64,000 nt of DNA from Mycetohabitans rhizoxinica HKI 454 (GTDB lineage Bacteria > Pseudomonadota > Gammaproteobacteria > Burkholderiales > Burkholderiaceae). The notes beneath the pieces were generated by a model that worked only from the letters and a program-made list of their open reading frames with translations, did no database searches and had not been told where the DNA came from. Positions 6,768 to 16,978 of this stretch are shown here, one piece after another; position 1 is the first letter of the stretch; every line of letters starts with the position of its first letter. The position numbers and the translations under genes were made by a program. Location: contig NC_014718.1 in NCBI RefSeq assembly GCF_000198775.1, positions 226,065 through 290,064 on the forward strand, in the 5' to 3' direction.

Positions 6768-9248
6768 CTACCGGTTCGGTGACGTGCCCGCATCCGGCCC
6801 GCTCGGCTGCTGGGCCGTCGCGCGCGCATCGATTACGAAGTTGCGCTGTGGATTGGCCAACTCGATGCCCCGTTCCGTGAAACGCTCCAACACGCGCCGG
6901 TTGAATTCACGCTGAACCGGCCAGCGACGGGTATCGCGGCACGCGATCTGACCGACCAGCGTAATGCTCGCGCCATCGATTTGGTCGACGCCCCAAAAGC
7001 TGAAGTCGGACAAAATACCATCCTTGAACTTGTCATCGCTGCGCAACTCGGCACCGATATCGACCAGTGTCTGGATCGCGTACTGGACGTCTGCTCCTGC
7101 TGCGATCACCACCTTTACCGCGGCGTTGCCGATGCCGCGATTGGTGTTGTTGACCGTCGTGACAGAGCTGAATGGCACCGTGTACAACGAGCCGTCACCG
7201 CCACGCAAACGAACAGTGCGGATAGACAAATACTCGACAGAGCCCGATACGCCGGCGACCGTCACCCAGTCGCCAACCTGCATCGCGTTTTCCATCAATA
7301 GGAAAATGCCGGTGATGAAGTCTTGCACCAGCTTTTGCGAGCCGAATCCAAGCGCGACGCCGAAGATGCTCGCGCCGGCCAGCAAGGGGCCCGTGTTGAC
7401 GCCAATTTGGCTCAGCGCGGTGAGCCCGACGATCATCAGGGTCGCGATGAACAGCGTGGTACGCAGCATCGGCAATAGCGTGCGCAGCCGTGCCGCCCGG
7501 ATCACGTCGCCAGCCGCCGTCCAGCGCTCAAGCCGACGCTCGGCTCCCACGTTTGCGATCTCCCAGACCAACACGGCGACCAGCGCCGCGATCGCGATCG
7601 TCACCAGCGCCGAGCCAAGTCGGTTGCCGATCGGATTGTGGACAAGAAACGTGCCGACATGTAGCCCCCATATCGACAGCAGCACCAACAAAGTTGCCAC
7701 GCCGATCACTACGGACAAGACTTTGCGCAGCAGCGGATAATAGCGGTACGCACGTCGACGTCCGACGCTGGAAATGCTGTCGTCCACGCCTTGTCCAAAC
7801 ACGCGTCCGAGCGCGCCGAACACAACAATGGCAACGACGCGTGCGGCGAGCAGCACGGCGAGTGACAGTCCGCCCAGGTGCAACACCATCTCGTAGCCGT
7901 GGCGCACGTCGAGCGCCCAGACCAGCCACAGCGCGAGGATCACGAATACTGTCGAGCCTGCCCAGATGTCCGCCAGCCAGTGGCCCAGGTACGCGAGCGC
8001 TGGCCGTTTCGTGAAATAACCACGGATTGCCCGCGCCACGGGTACCCGGCATTGTAGGATCGCGATCGCCGCCATGATGTGTACCGCCAGCGCGACCAGC
8101 TTGACCAGTGCCAACTGCGCCTCCTGCGTCATGCCGAGCCGGCCGGCTGCGCCCGCCAATGCTCCGCCGGCCCCTGCGACGACCACTATCCGAGTCATCC
8201 AGCCTTGTGCAAACGACGCCCAGCGATCTTGCAAAGGAAGTAGCCGCAGGTGTGGCGCGTTGGGCGCAAAGAAGAATGCGCATGCGAGTAACACCGCTCG
8301 TCCAATCACGTACGCGTCAACGACCACGCCCACCGCGCTCGCTGCCTGAGTGTTGGAATCGTCCAACACGGACAGCAGCATGGACGCACACAGCGCAAAC
8401 GCAGTCAATGGCACCGCGCCAAGTAACAAGTGAACCAGCGCGCGCGGTAGCACTTGTAAGCGACTCCAATGGTGTGCCGCATGCGACGCAAACGCTCGCG
8501 GCGCGCTTGCGTCGCCGGGCCGGAGGTCACTTTGGCGCGATGGGGCAGGTGGCTCATGCGGTGTGGCATGATGGGCCGCGAGCGCACTGCGTGAGCGCCG
8601 CACCGTCCGTCGAACCAGCATTTCTAGCATCAGTGACGGCACCAGCGCGGCAAGCAGTAGTTCCAGCAGCCCTAGCAACGTATGCCTGCCCTGTGGGCTA
8701 GATAAATGCCACGCCCACCATTGACGCACGGACGGAAAGTCGAGCAGAGCCGAGCTTGATAGGCGCACGCGCTGCCCGAAAGTGGAAGCGGATTGTGCAA
8801 TGTGCCGCGATAACTGTGTCACCAGTCCATCCGCGTCGAGTGCCTTGGCCAACGACCCAGCCGGACCACTGGCGGCCGGCGGCGCATTCGCGGCGACGGC
8901 AGGGGGCGGCGGTACGGTCGGGCTTGCCAGCGTACCCGCCGCGGCGATCGCCCGCAGCGTGTCCTCGAACTGCGCGCGGCGCCGAGGATCGTTCAATACT
9001 TGCAGAGCGGCACGCGCCTGCTCCGGCGTGAGCGCGACTACGGTGTTGCTCGCGGACGTGGCCGGCGTGCCAGATGACGGTGACGCAGCAGCGCTAGGAG
9101 TGGGAGTGGGCGCTGCGCTTACTCGCACTGCGACAGACAAAGCGACCACCATCACTACGAATACGGTTGCGACCCAAACAAGCTGACGGGTGGGTTGGCA
9201 AAGCGGCGGGCGGAAAGAAACGGGCATGGCAGTGATTCGAAAAGGCAT
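6768..9248 (-). CDS. MscS-type mechanosensitive ion channel, large form
   Basis: The 826-residue product has an N-terminal hydrophobic signal or anchor (about residues 24-46), a long periplasmic low-complexity and helical region, several membrane spans and a C-terminal MscS domain. The MscS part is shown by LLAGASIFGVALGFGSQKLV, DFITGIFLLMENAMQVGDWV, SGSVEYLSIRTVRLR and VPFSSV, i.e. the pore helix and the start of the beta domain. Such large MscK/YbiO-like channels open under membrane tension and release solutes on osmotic downshift. A second in-frame Met lies seven residues in (9227); neither start has a clear ribosome site. It is transcribed away from the 2-hydroxycarboxylate transporter gene's 3' end. 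Confidence 0.88.
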   Translation of the reverse strand: MPFRITAMPVSFRPPLCQPTRQLVWVATVFVVMVVALSVAVRVSAAPTPTPSAAASPSSGTPATSASNTVVALTPEQARAALQVLNDPRRRAQFEDTLRAIAAAGTLASPTVPPPPAVAANAPPAASGPAGSLAKALDADGLVTQLSRHIAQSASTFGQRVRLSSSALLDFPSVRQWWAWHLSSPQGRHTLLGLLELLLAALVPSLMLEMLVRRTVRRSRSALAAHHATPHEPPAPSRQSDLRPGDASAPRAFASHAAHHWSRLQVLPRALVHLLLGAVPLTAFALCASMLLSVLDDSNTQAASAVGVVVDAYVIGRAVLLACAFFFAPNAPHLRLLPLQDRWASFAQGWMTRIVVVAGAGGALAGAAGRLGMTQEAQLALVKLVALAVHIMAAIAILQCRVPVARAIRGYFTKRPALAYLGHWLADIWAGSTVFVILALWLVWALDVRHGYEMVLHLGGLSLAVLLAARVVAIVVFGALGRVFGQGVDDSISSVGRRRAYRYYPLLRKVLSVVIGVATLLVLLSIWGLHVGTFLVHNPIGNRLGSALVTIAIAALVAVLVWEIANVGAERRLERWTAAGDVIRAARLRTLLPMLRTTLFIATLMIVGLTALSQIGVNTGPLLAGASIFGVALGFGSQKLVQDFITGIFLLMENAMQVGDWVTVAGVSGSVEYLSIRTVRLRGGDGSLYTVPFSSVTTVNNTNRGIGNAAVKVVIAAGADVQYAIQTLVDIGAELRSDDKFKDGILSDFSFWGVDQIDGASITLVGQIACRDTRRWPVQREFNRRVLERFTERGIELANPQRNFVIDARATAQQPSGPDAGTSPNR

Positions 9249-9657
9249 AGATCGATTACGATAGCGTTCGCGCAGAGGAATTCAACCTTGACGCCATTTC
9301 AGGCCGATGCAGCAACATGTCGATGTCCTATTGCTACGGTACGCTACGTTGCAACAGATACGTTGGACATCCCAAGAAAACCGGCGCCGATCAGCTAAGC
9401 ATTTTTTATCATCGAATCGTCAAGTGACGTGTCCTGCTTTCAAGCGGGGTCGGCTTTGGCAGATGAGTGCAGGTAAAATGGCGTTGGGTCGTTTAATTTT
9501 ACCTGAAACGGAACGTGCTTTTCCAACCCGAGGCGGATAATTCCGGAGCCGAATGACGGCCACAATGACATGCGACGTGATTATCGTTACGATGCGAAGG
9601 CAACAACATGGCTGGCGTTGGTTAAGCAATTGACGCAGAAAATATTTTCATTTTGCA
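9249..9657. other. Intergenic region without a recognisable gene
   Basis: About 400 bases separate the channel start from the stop of the transporter gene, both on the minus strand. It should hold the channel promoter and the transporter terminator. I see no convincing coding frame; the notable structure is the inverted repeat listed separately. Confidence 0.5.
9470..9505. terminator. 10-bp inverted repeat, possible terminator or operator
   Basis: CAGGTAAAAT and ATTTTACCTG are perfect inverted copies separated by 16 bases. They lie downstream of the minus-strand transporter gene and upstream of the channel gene. The wide spacer and lack of a long T-run make an operator possible. Confidence 0.35.
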
Positions 9658-11010
9658 TCAAACACATTGGCCTAATAATAACAGCGCTACCATCACCGTA
9701 AGCGCGCCACCGATCCGAGTGGCAAGTTGCGCAAACGGCATCAATGGTAGACGGTTGGCTGCGGTGAGAATCGCCAGGTCCCCGACACTACCCATGCCAC
9801 TATGACATGCGTTGATCAACGCGCTTTCAATCGCCGGTAGCCCCGTCCAACGTCCAACGAGAAAGCCGGTTGTCATCAGTACAAGCACCGTGACAAGTGC
9901 TGTGACAAAGTGCACGGGACTCAGAGCGGCGATGACTGCATCCCATGGCATCAATGTGATGCCCACGCCACATAGCAATGGATAGGACACTGCGCAGGCG
10001 AAGAAACGATAATTCCAGTGCGCGCCATGTTCAAGGTGAGAGGGTACTGCACCGATTAGCTTAATCAAAACGGCGAAACCTAGCATGCCGATCGGTGCGG
10101 GCAAGCCCGTAAAATGTTGGGTAACCAGGCCAGCAAAATACAAGCTAATGGCAATCGTTGCGGCTGCTGCAATGTGCTCAATGGGAACAGACTTACGGCA
10201 TAACAGTGTCGGGTTATCCGCCGTCTTCAGCCAAACCTGGGCGTCTTGGGGCCAACTTCGGCTGACTCGATGCAGTATCGCGGCACTAGCGACGGCACCT
10301 AAATTACCTAGTACAATCGCCGGTACCACTTGCGCAAACAATTGGCCTTGTGGCTGCTGTAATAACGCGGCATAACCGATGGTAAGAGGAATCGCACCTT
10401 CGCCGATTCCGCCGGCCATAATAGGTACAACAATGAAAAAGAATGTATTGTGCGCACTCAAGCCGAATGCAATGCCCGTTGCGGTGCCAGCCAATGCAGC
10501 AGTCACTGAACCGGCCACGACGGGGACGCAAAATCGCGTAATGCCTTTGATTAATACTTGTCGATCCATGCCCAGTAGGCAGCCCGCGATCACGAGGATG
10601 CAGAATAGATAAAGGATATTCGTTGCCGCCCACAGCTCGCGGATTGAAACAATCAAGCTTGTTGGCAGCCATTGATGATGAGTCAAACAAGAGGGTAATA
10701 ATAGTGTCACGATCACCGGACCACCCATGTGACGCAGCACAGGCACCCGGGCGCCGATTTCAAAACAGGTGAACCCGACAACTGCAAGCGCGGCGATGAG
10801 CACCGGCAATTCGCTCGGTAGCTTCTCAAGCGCAATAAGCGCGCTTAAGCATGCGAGGGTGAGCCCATACGCTGGCACTGGGATAATGCCAATATGTCGC
10901 TTCATTAGTCGTTGCCAACACGCAGAGGCATCGAACCCGCGAAAACGGAAAAGAAGTGCTTGGCGAAGGAACTGCCGAGTCGAGCGAACAGCACTAGGCG
11001 GCATAGCCAT
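9658..11010 (-). CDS. 2-hydroxycarboxylate transporter (2HCT, CitS/CimH-like)
   Basis: The product of about 450 residues is a polytopic membrane protein of the 2-hydroxycarboxylate transporter family, which carries citrate, malate or related acids, usually with Na+ or H+. The two family signatures from the re-entrant loops are visible: AGGIGEGAIPLTIGYA in the first half and SGMGSVGDLAILTAANR near the C-terminus. About eleven hydrophobic segments can be counted. A shorter start at 10905 (MKRHIGIIPVPAYGL) fits the family length better; the extra N-terminus is Arg and Phe rich. IS debris lies directly upstream, so the original promoter may have been lost or replaced. The substrate cannot be told from sequence alone. 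Confidence 0.85.
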   Translation of the reverse strand: MAMPPSAVRSTRQFLRQALLFRFRGFDASACWQRLMKRHIGIIPVPAYGLTLACLSALIALEKLPSELPVLIAALAVVGFTCFEIGARVPVLRHMGGPVIVTLLLPSCLTHHQWLPTSLIVSIRELWAATNILYLFCILVIAGCLLGMDRQVLIKGITRFCVPVVAGSVTAALAGTATGIAFGLSAHNTFFFIVVPIMAGGIGEGAIPLTIGYAALLQQPQGQLFAQVVPAIVLGNLGAVASAAILHRVSRSWPQDAQVWLKTADNPTLLCRKSVPIEHIAAAATIAISLYFAGLVTQHFTGLPAPIGMLGFAVLIKLIGAVPSHLEHGAHWNYRFFACAVSYPLLCGVGITLMPWDAVIAALSPVHFVTALVTVLVLMTTGFLVGRWTGLPAIESALINACHSGMGSVGDLAILTAANRLPLMPFAQLATRIGGALTVMVALLLLGQCV

Positions 11011-11089
11011 GGCTTGGCTCCTTGAGCAGGGTTTTGTATTGCCCCCCCTTCTCTTGCAGGGACGCGAATCGATTGAATTGACAACTTGA

Positions 11090-11530
11090 GAGCAAGAAAC
11101 TGGCCTAGCCGAGATACTGCCAGCCCGGGTTTGAGTGCAACTTTGGCCGTGTGATGACTGTCGATCAATCGCTTGTTTAGCCTCCTCCCGACTATGCTGA
11201 ACAACGGGTGCTGCGAAGTTTCATAGATAAAGACCTCGCCGTTGTAGAGGTCCAATGTCGGTGCAAAATACAGCTTCTGGCCGCCATTTTGCGGTTCGTC
11301 ATGTCGGTTACGCGCTTTGGGTCCAGACGTTGCACGTTGAACTGTCGCTCAAGAAAATGGGGCGTACTGTGGCCTTTGTACGCTCGGTTTTTCTTTATTC
11401 GAACGTAGCCCTTTAAGCTTCAGTTCAGTCATCAGGCGTTAGACGGCCTTGCGGTTGATCGCAAGGCCGTCTTGAAGGAGCCTGACCGTCATGCGCCGAT
11501 ACCTGTATCGCTATGCGTTCTCTATAGCGT
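11090..11530 (-). pseudogene. IS3-family transposase (orfB) remnant
   Basis: Pieces of an IS3 orfB (IS150-like) appear in order on the minus strand: YRRMTVRLLQDGLAINRKAV, an in-frame stop, RLMTELKLKG, FLERQFNVQRLDPKRVTDMT, and, after a frame change, LDLYNGEVFIYETSQHPLF. The catalytic domain is incomplete and carries at least one stop and one frameshift. It marks the left border of the NRPS cluster. Confidence 0.75.
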
Positions 11531-11546
11531 TAGGGCAGACCCTCGC

Positions 11547-14514
11547 TTACGCAGGCTCGTGAACATCGTTCAAGTAGTCGACAACACTGCGTAGCGTTTG
11601 GCGCAGATAGAGCTCACGCGGTGGCAATGGCGGCAGGCCTTGCTCGCGCATCACCCTTGCAATACGCACCGCGAAAAGCGAATTGCCACCCAACTCAAAG
11701 AAGTTGTCGTCATGGCCTACCTCCACGCCGAATGCATCGCCCCAGATACACCGCAACTTCTCCAGTAGTGTGTCGCTGGCAGGATCCTGCGAGACTTCGA
11801 GGGCCGGCTGGCGAGTGGCCTTGTCCGTCGACGAGCTGAGTTTTGGCGCGGGTAGCTTGGACACATCGAGTTTTCCATTGGCCGTTAATGGTAGAGATTC
11901 AAGCGCCGTAAAAGTCGACGGCACCATATGCTCTGGGAGCAAACGCATAGCATGGCAACGGACGTCAGCTATCCTATCTTGGTCGGTTACAACATACGCA
12001 TCGAGCCGGGCGGATGCGGCGTCGTCAACGCTTGCGCGATTCACCACAACAGCCGCAGCGCTGACGTACGGGTATTCGAGCAGGACGGCGCGGATTTCGT
12101 CGAGCTCGATACGAAACCCACGAATCTTCACTTGATTGTCAAGACGGCCTAGGTGTTCGAGGCGGCCGTCGATTCCCAAACGTCCGCGATCGCCGCTGCG
12201 ATACATGCGGCCATCGACGAAACGGATCATTCAGAAAACGCTGCGCGTTTAGGTCTTCACGGTTCAGATAATGCTGCGCGACGCCGGCACCGCCGACATA
12301 GATTTCTCCCGGTACACCTGGTGGCAGCATGTGTCCGTAAGCATCCATTACGTACACTTTCCAACCCGGAAGCGCGCGGCCGACTGTGCGCGAATTGGTC
12401 AGCGCATGGGCACGCGTTAAGGTCTCGGCAGTCACGTGGACAGTGGTTTCTGTGATGCCGAACATGTTGACGAGACGACATGCGGTTTCCGGATAGCGGT
12501 CGAACCAACGTAGCAGCATGCGCGTATCCAGCGGTTCGCCACCGAATATCACCAATCTGACTGCGAGCTTCTCGCAGGAACGGCTTTCAGACGCAATCAG
12601 TTGAGCAAACGCCGAGGGTGTCTGGCTCAACACCGTCACGTGTTCACGCACGAGCAGCTGCACGAATTCATCAGGCGAACGGGTGACCCAATAGGGCGCG
12701 ACGACCAGATGGCCGCCCGTCGCGAGACAACCCCAGACTTCCCAGACGGAAAAATCGAATGCGCTCGAATGAAACATTGTCCAGGTGTCTTGACTCGACA
12801 GTTCGAAGTCGTCCGCTGTTGCGGCGACAAGCGAGGCGACGTTTCGGTGTGGGACGACAACGCCTTTCGGGCGCCCGGTCGAGCCCGACGTATAGATGAC
12901 ATAGGCAGCGACACCCGACTCTGCCGCCGGTGGTCGCACAGCGCTGTCAAACGCCGCTGCGCGCTCAAGCAAGGAGGCGACGTCGATTGTCCGAATGTTC
13001 TGTGCCACTGCCGCGGCCTTGTCTGAGATGACGAGCGACGGGCATGCGTCCTTGAGCGTATAGGCGATTCGATCCGCCGGATAACCCGGGTCGATCGGCA
13101 CATAAGCTGCGCCCGCTTTAAGAACCGCAAGCATCACCGGTACGAGTTCCAGCGAACGGGCAAGGCAGACGCCAACACGATCGCCTTCACGAACACCCAA
13201 CATCCCTAAGACGCCTGCTATTCGGTTTGCCAGCTCCTCTAGCTCGAGGTAAGTGAGGCTTCGATCCTCAAAAGTTAGTGCTTTTGCGTCGGGCTGGCTG
13301 AGCGCAAAGGACGCGATCCGTTGCTCGATTCGAAATGGCGTGAAGTCGGCCGGCAGCACGCCGCAGGTGCCGATCGCTGCGACCTGCGATGCGCTTGCCG
13401 CGTCGAGTAGGCCAATGGTTGCGAGAGCCTTGTTTTTCCCGCTGCCTTGTTCTCGGGTAAGCTCGGCGCAAACAATGGCGAGCGCGCGGTCGAACGCACG
13501 GACCATCTCTAGTGAGAAACAGCTTTGATTGAAGCCGTACGCAATCCTGACAACATGCCCATCTTGCACGCATGGTTCGAGGGTTAGATCAAACGGTGGT
13601 GTCAAGTAGGATCGTACGTGGATTGCCTCGTCATATGCTTCGCGTTTGTCATCCCAGACGATTCCGACTGGAGTGATGTTCACATCGCCTGAGATTTTTG
13701 TTTCGGGAGCGAACGACAGGCAGCGATTGACTTCGGCGGCCAGCTCCGCAACGCTTGTGTCATCCTTGACACTGACGCGCACGACGCATGCCGCAGGCAA
13801 CCCAGCATCGCCCGTCATGTCCGGGTGACCGATCATGCCAAACTCAGCTTGGGTTTGGCCATCGAATCGCGTTAGCACGACGCTGATCGCTTCGACCAAG
13901 CACCGTGGGTTCACCGCTAAATCCCACACGTGCCCTATGGTCGCGCTGTAGCCTGGCCGAGCGGGCTGACCACCCAGTCCCCATTCGGGGATGCTTGCCG
14001 AACGATGGCTATCAGGCACGTTGTCGGTGGCAGGATAGCTCCGGACAAACGGCGCACGCGTATCCGGCAAATCCGTTCCCGTCAGCCATTTTGCGATTGT
14101 GCGCAGCGCGGGGCTGTCAATGAAGCGACGACTGCCAATCAAAATCAATTCAGCAACATCGTCTGCAAATGCGAGCACTACCGCGCGCAGCGCGCTGCTG
14201 CCTGAATCGATTGGTCGGCTCAATTCGAACGTAATCCTGCGGGTTGCCGCCGCAGAGTGCGACGAGATCGGCAGCTCCTCATGCCATAGCGCGGCCTGAT
14301 CGGAGGCGAGTCCCGCACAGGCAATACATTCGTGGAACCGTGCGATCAGCCGGCTCGCATCGCTGCGGTTGCCGACTCGAACGTGCATTCCGTGACAGAG
14401 TGCACTAATTGGCCGGCCCTTGCTAAGAAGGGGCAAGTAGTCGTAATTGTCAGTCGCTTCGTCGCAATGTGGCTCGGCTTGAAGCGAGACGTTGGGTGTG
14501 ACGTGAAGTGACAT
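11547..14514 (-). pseudogene. Mono-module NRPS (degenerate C - A(Thr) - T), frameshifted
   Basis: Without the frame break this would be a protein of about 988 residues. Residues 1-390 are condensation-like, but the catalytic HHxxxDG site is replaced by SRRFIDS (about residue 127), so the domain is probably inactive. The adenylation domain (about 391-860) has YVIYTSGSTGRPKG and NMFGITETT. By alignment with GrsA the specificity residues read D-F-W-S-I-G-M-V-H-K, one change from the threonine code DFWNIGMVHK. A carrier domain follows (FFELGGNSLFAV, Ser near 941). One extra base near 12219 shifts the frame between A6 (LNDPF) and A7 (MYRSGD). The start at 14514 lies 20 bases after the SDR gene. 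The break could be a real inactivating mutation or a sequence error. Confidence 0.8.
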
Positions 14515-14534
14515 AGCATTAGAAAGTTGGATGA

Positions 14535-15359
14535 TCAACGAGCCGAGAAACCGCCATCGACGGTGACGATTGAACCCGTAACCTGACGAGCTCCGTCCGA
14601 CGCAAGCCAAACCGCTGCGGATGCGATATCTTCAGGTTCGATCAGCGCGTTCATAGGCTGGGCTTGGACAAAAGTCGCTTCGTGCTCGTCCACCGACACC
14701 GACAGCGATCGCGCAATTTCGGAGAGCATTCGCCCTTCGACGCCTGCGTCGTCACGGACCGAGCCTGGACAGATCGCGTTGACCCGCACTTTGAATGGCG
14801 CAAAATCGAGCGCGGCCGCACGCGTCAAACCGATTACGCCGTGCTTAGCCGCCACATAACCCGCAAAGTGGCGATAGCCGACAAGCCCAGCCGTCGACGA
14901 TACGTTGATGATGCTTCCTGAGCGGCGTTCCAACATCGACTGGCCAACCGCGCGAATCATTCGCCATGCGCCTGAAAGGTCGACATCAATCATCAGCTGC
15001 CATTCGTTTTCGTCGATTTCATGCACAGCCTTACCGGAAGGGGCGGCGATACCCGCGTTGTTCAAGAGAACGTCGATGGAGCCGCACCGTTTGATGGCAA
15101 ACTCGATGGCTTCGTGGATAGCATGTGGGTCGCGTACGTCAACCGATAAAGCCCATGCGGGTGCGCCTTCTGCACGGCACAACGCTTCGGTGCAAGCGAG
15201 CTGGCTCTGTGAGCCTAGCGGATAGGGCACGCCATTGATGTCGTTTGCGATGTCCAGCAAAATGAGTTGAGCGCCTTCGCGCGCGAATTGTTGCGCGCAG
15301 GCTCGCCCGATGCCACGCGCGGCACCCGTAATGACGGCAACCTTCCCGTTAAGCTGCAT
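14535..15359 (-). CDS. SDR-family oxidoreductase
   Basis: The 274-residue product is a classical short-chain dehydrogenase/reductase: TGAARGIG cofactor motif, NNAG, the serine of IINVSSTAG, and the YxxxK pair in FAGYVAAKHG, ending VTGSIVTVDGGF. These enzymes interconvert hydroxyl and keto groups with NAD(P). Placed between a type II thioesterase and a threonine-type NRPS, it may oxidise the beta-hydroxyl of carrier-bound threonine or act on the released peptide; that is inference from position. Its start overlaps the thioesterase gene by 11 bases, so the two are translated together. Confidence 0.88.
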   Translation of the reverse strand: MQLNGKVAVITGAARGIGRACAQQFAREGAQLILLDIANDINGVPYPLGSQSQLACTEALCRAEGAPAWALSVDVRDPHAIHEAIEFAIKRCGSIDVLLNNAGIAAPSGKAVHEIDENEWQLMIDVDLSGAWRMIRAVGQSMLERRSGSIINVSSTAGLVGYRHFAGYVAAKHGVIGLTRAAALDFAPFKVRVNAICPGSVRDDAGVEGRMLSEIARSLSVSVDEHEATFVQAQPMNALIEPEDIASAAVWLASDGARQVTGSIVTVDGGFSAR

Positions 15360-16062
15360 AGCGTTTTCCCGAAAGCATTCGGTTACCGGCCTGCCTAAAC
15401 AGATCGAATAGCCTCTCAGGCGTCTCTGTTAGATACATGTGGCCACCCTCTACTTCGACATACTCGAAAACGGATTGCGTTGCGTCGCCCCACGCCACAA
15501 CGTCCTCGCGACTCACAAGCTCGTCGCGATCGCCGCGTACACCCACGATCGGCATCTTGAGCGCCGTGGTGCTAATCGGCTTATATCCTTCATGCATTTC
15601 TACATCTGCACGCAGTGTCGGAAGTAGCAGTTCGCGCATGTCCGGGTCTTCAAGTGCTGGGTGACTGTAGCCTGCAAGCTCCCTCACGCGCTCGACGAAT
15701 TGTTCATCATCTAAACCCGTCGCGCGTTGTTCGCGCATGCGGCTTGGGGCTGGAGAGCCGCTGACCATTAGCAGACAAGACTTATCCGCGTGTATCGTTT
15801 TAGCGAATTCGTAGGCAAGAACTGCTCCAAGGCTGTGCCCGAAAATGACGATTTCATGCGCTTCGGCAACGGCTGGGGCCAAATGGGTGCTTAGCTTAGA
15901 AATGGCTTGATGGACATTGGTAAACGGTGGTGCCGCAAGCAATTGCTCTCGACCTGGCAATTGCACCGAAACGACTTCAATGCTGTCCGAAAGCGGCTCG
16001 ATCCATGGCCGGAAAACGGAGGCCCCTGCACCAGCAAATGGAAAGCAAAAGAGTTTTCGCAT
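15349..16062 (-). CDS. Type II thioesterase (GrsT-like)
   Basis: The 237-residue product is a stand-alone alpha/beta-hydrolase of the NRPS editing type. It begins KLFCFPFAGAGASVF, has PLSDSIEVVSVQLPGRE, the nucleophile in FGHSLGAVLAYEFA, the acid in VRGDRDELV and the histidine in EGGHMYL. Such enzymes remove wrongly loaded groups from carrier domains, and a few transfer aminoacyl groups between carriers (SyrC-like). It heads the minus-strand operon with the SDR and mono-module NRPS and points away from the plus-strand arm. Confidence 0.9.
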   Translation of the reverse strand: MRKLFCFPFAGAGASVFRPWIEPLSDSIEVVSVQLPGREQLLAAPPFTNVHQAISKLSTHLAPAVAEAHEIVIFGHSLGAVLAYEFAKTIHADKSCLLMVSGSPAPSRMREQRATGLDDEQFVERVRELAGYSHPALEDPDMRELLLPTLRADVEMHEGYKPISTTALKMPIVGVRGDRDELVSREDVVAWGDATQSVFEYVEVEGGHMYLTETPERLFDLFRQAGNRMLSGKRYAA

Positions 16063-16978
16063 AGTTGGGCTAACCAGAAAGGAAAGGTTTCAGTTTTTGA
16101 AATAATTGCAGATGAAACGTCAGTCTTTTTCAGCTGAACGTGGCTCGGGTGCTGTCAATGCGCTACTAGCGTTTCAGCTGTCAGCTGTATTCGCTTTGGC
16201 ATGTGAGACAAGCGGCCCCTGCCACGTAGAGCATAGTCGTCAAAAACCAACATCGCAAGCAAAGAAAGCATCTCGAGAGTGAATCGAAAGTGAATAGTCC
16301 GCTAGTCAATAGGTGTGACTGTATGAAGCCTGATGTAAGTCCCGCTCCTTGTTGGTCGGTCGTCGATCTTTGCGCATAATTTGTCCGATTAAGCAAAGGT
16401 TAAATGTTTGATATGGTCCGACTAATGTTCTAGAGTGATATTTAACTTATGGTGAGTTTGCTAGTAGTATCAGCTGGGCGGCTATAAGAAAGCGTGTGTG
16501 AGCGGTAAGGTGGTTCGTTGTAGAATTAGGTAGATCGTAGCTGACTGGTTCCTGTTCATAAACGATGTGTGGAGTTAACCATAATGACGAAGTGCCTCGG
16601 ATTAAACCAAAAAGTGTCATACTTGTATAATGCGGCTCTTCGTTCTCAAACGAATACTACTGGTATTCAACTTTCTGCAATCATTTCTTGTTGTTGGCTG
16701 GACGTTTTTGCCCTGTACGGGTAACGGGGTTATGGCACGGGTCGACCTCTCAATTGAATTTTCAGCGGGTACGGCAAGCTGCCGCTCGATAGGTCGAAGT
16801 GAGATGTAGAAGTTAGTGTGCCAAGATAAGGCTTGTGTTTAAAGATAAGGCGCGTGCCTTAAACCAATGTTTATGCTACAAGAAGGGGCTTTGCTTTTTA
16901 TAAGAGTTGTGGCCATTGCAATCCTTAGAACAAAGGATTTAGGCGTAAAGCAAGGTAGATAATCAACCTAAATTGAAT
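16063..16978. other. Divergent intergenic region of the NRPS cluster
   Basis: About 900 AT-rich bases separate the two arms of the cluster and must hold both promoters. A TATAAT hexamer occurs at 16626-16631, but no good -35 partner is clear. One small frame with a ribosome site is listed separately; otherwise I see no gene. Confidence 0.5.
16584..16724 (+). CDS. Possible 46-residue peptide gene
   Basis: ATG 16584 is preceded by GGAG at 16571-16574 with a 9-base gap and opens a 46-codon frame. The peptide starts MTKCLGLNQKVSYLY and ends SCCWLDVFALYG. I know no homologue. It sits upstream of the JmjC-type oxygenase gene, so a leader or modified peptide is conceivable, but a chance frame in AT-rich DNA is equally likely. 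Confidence 0.22.
   Translation: MTKCLGLNQKVSYLYNAALRSQTNTTGIQLSAIISCCWLDVFALYG

Noticed and set aside
9195..9540. Plus-strand frames upstream of the MscS gene
   Set aside because: They overlap the channel's 5' end or the spacer, and have no motif or ribosome site.
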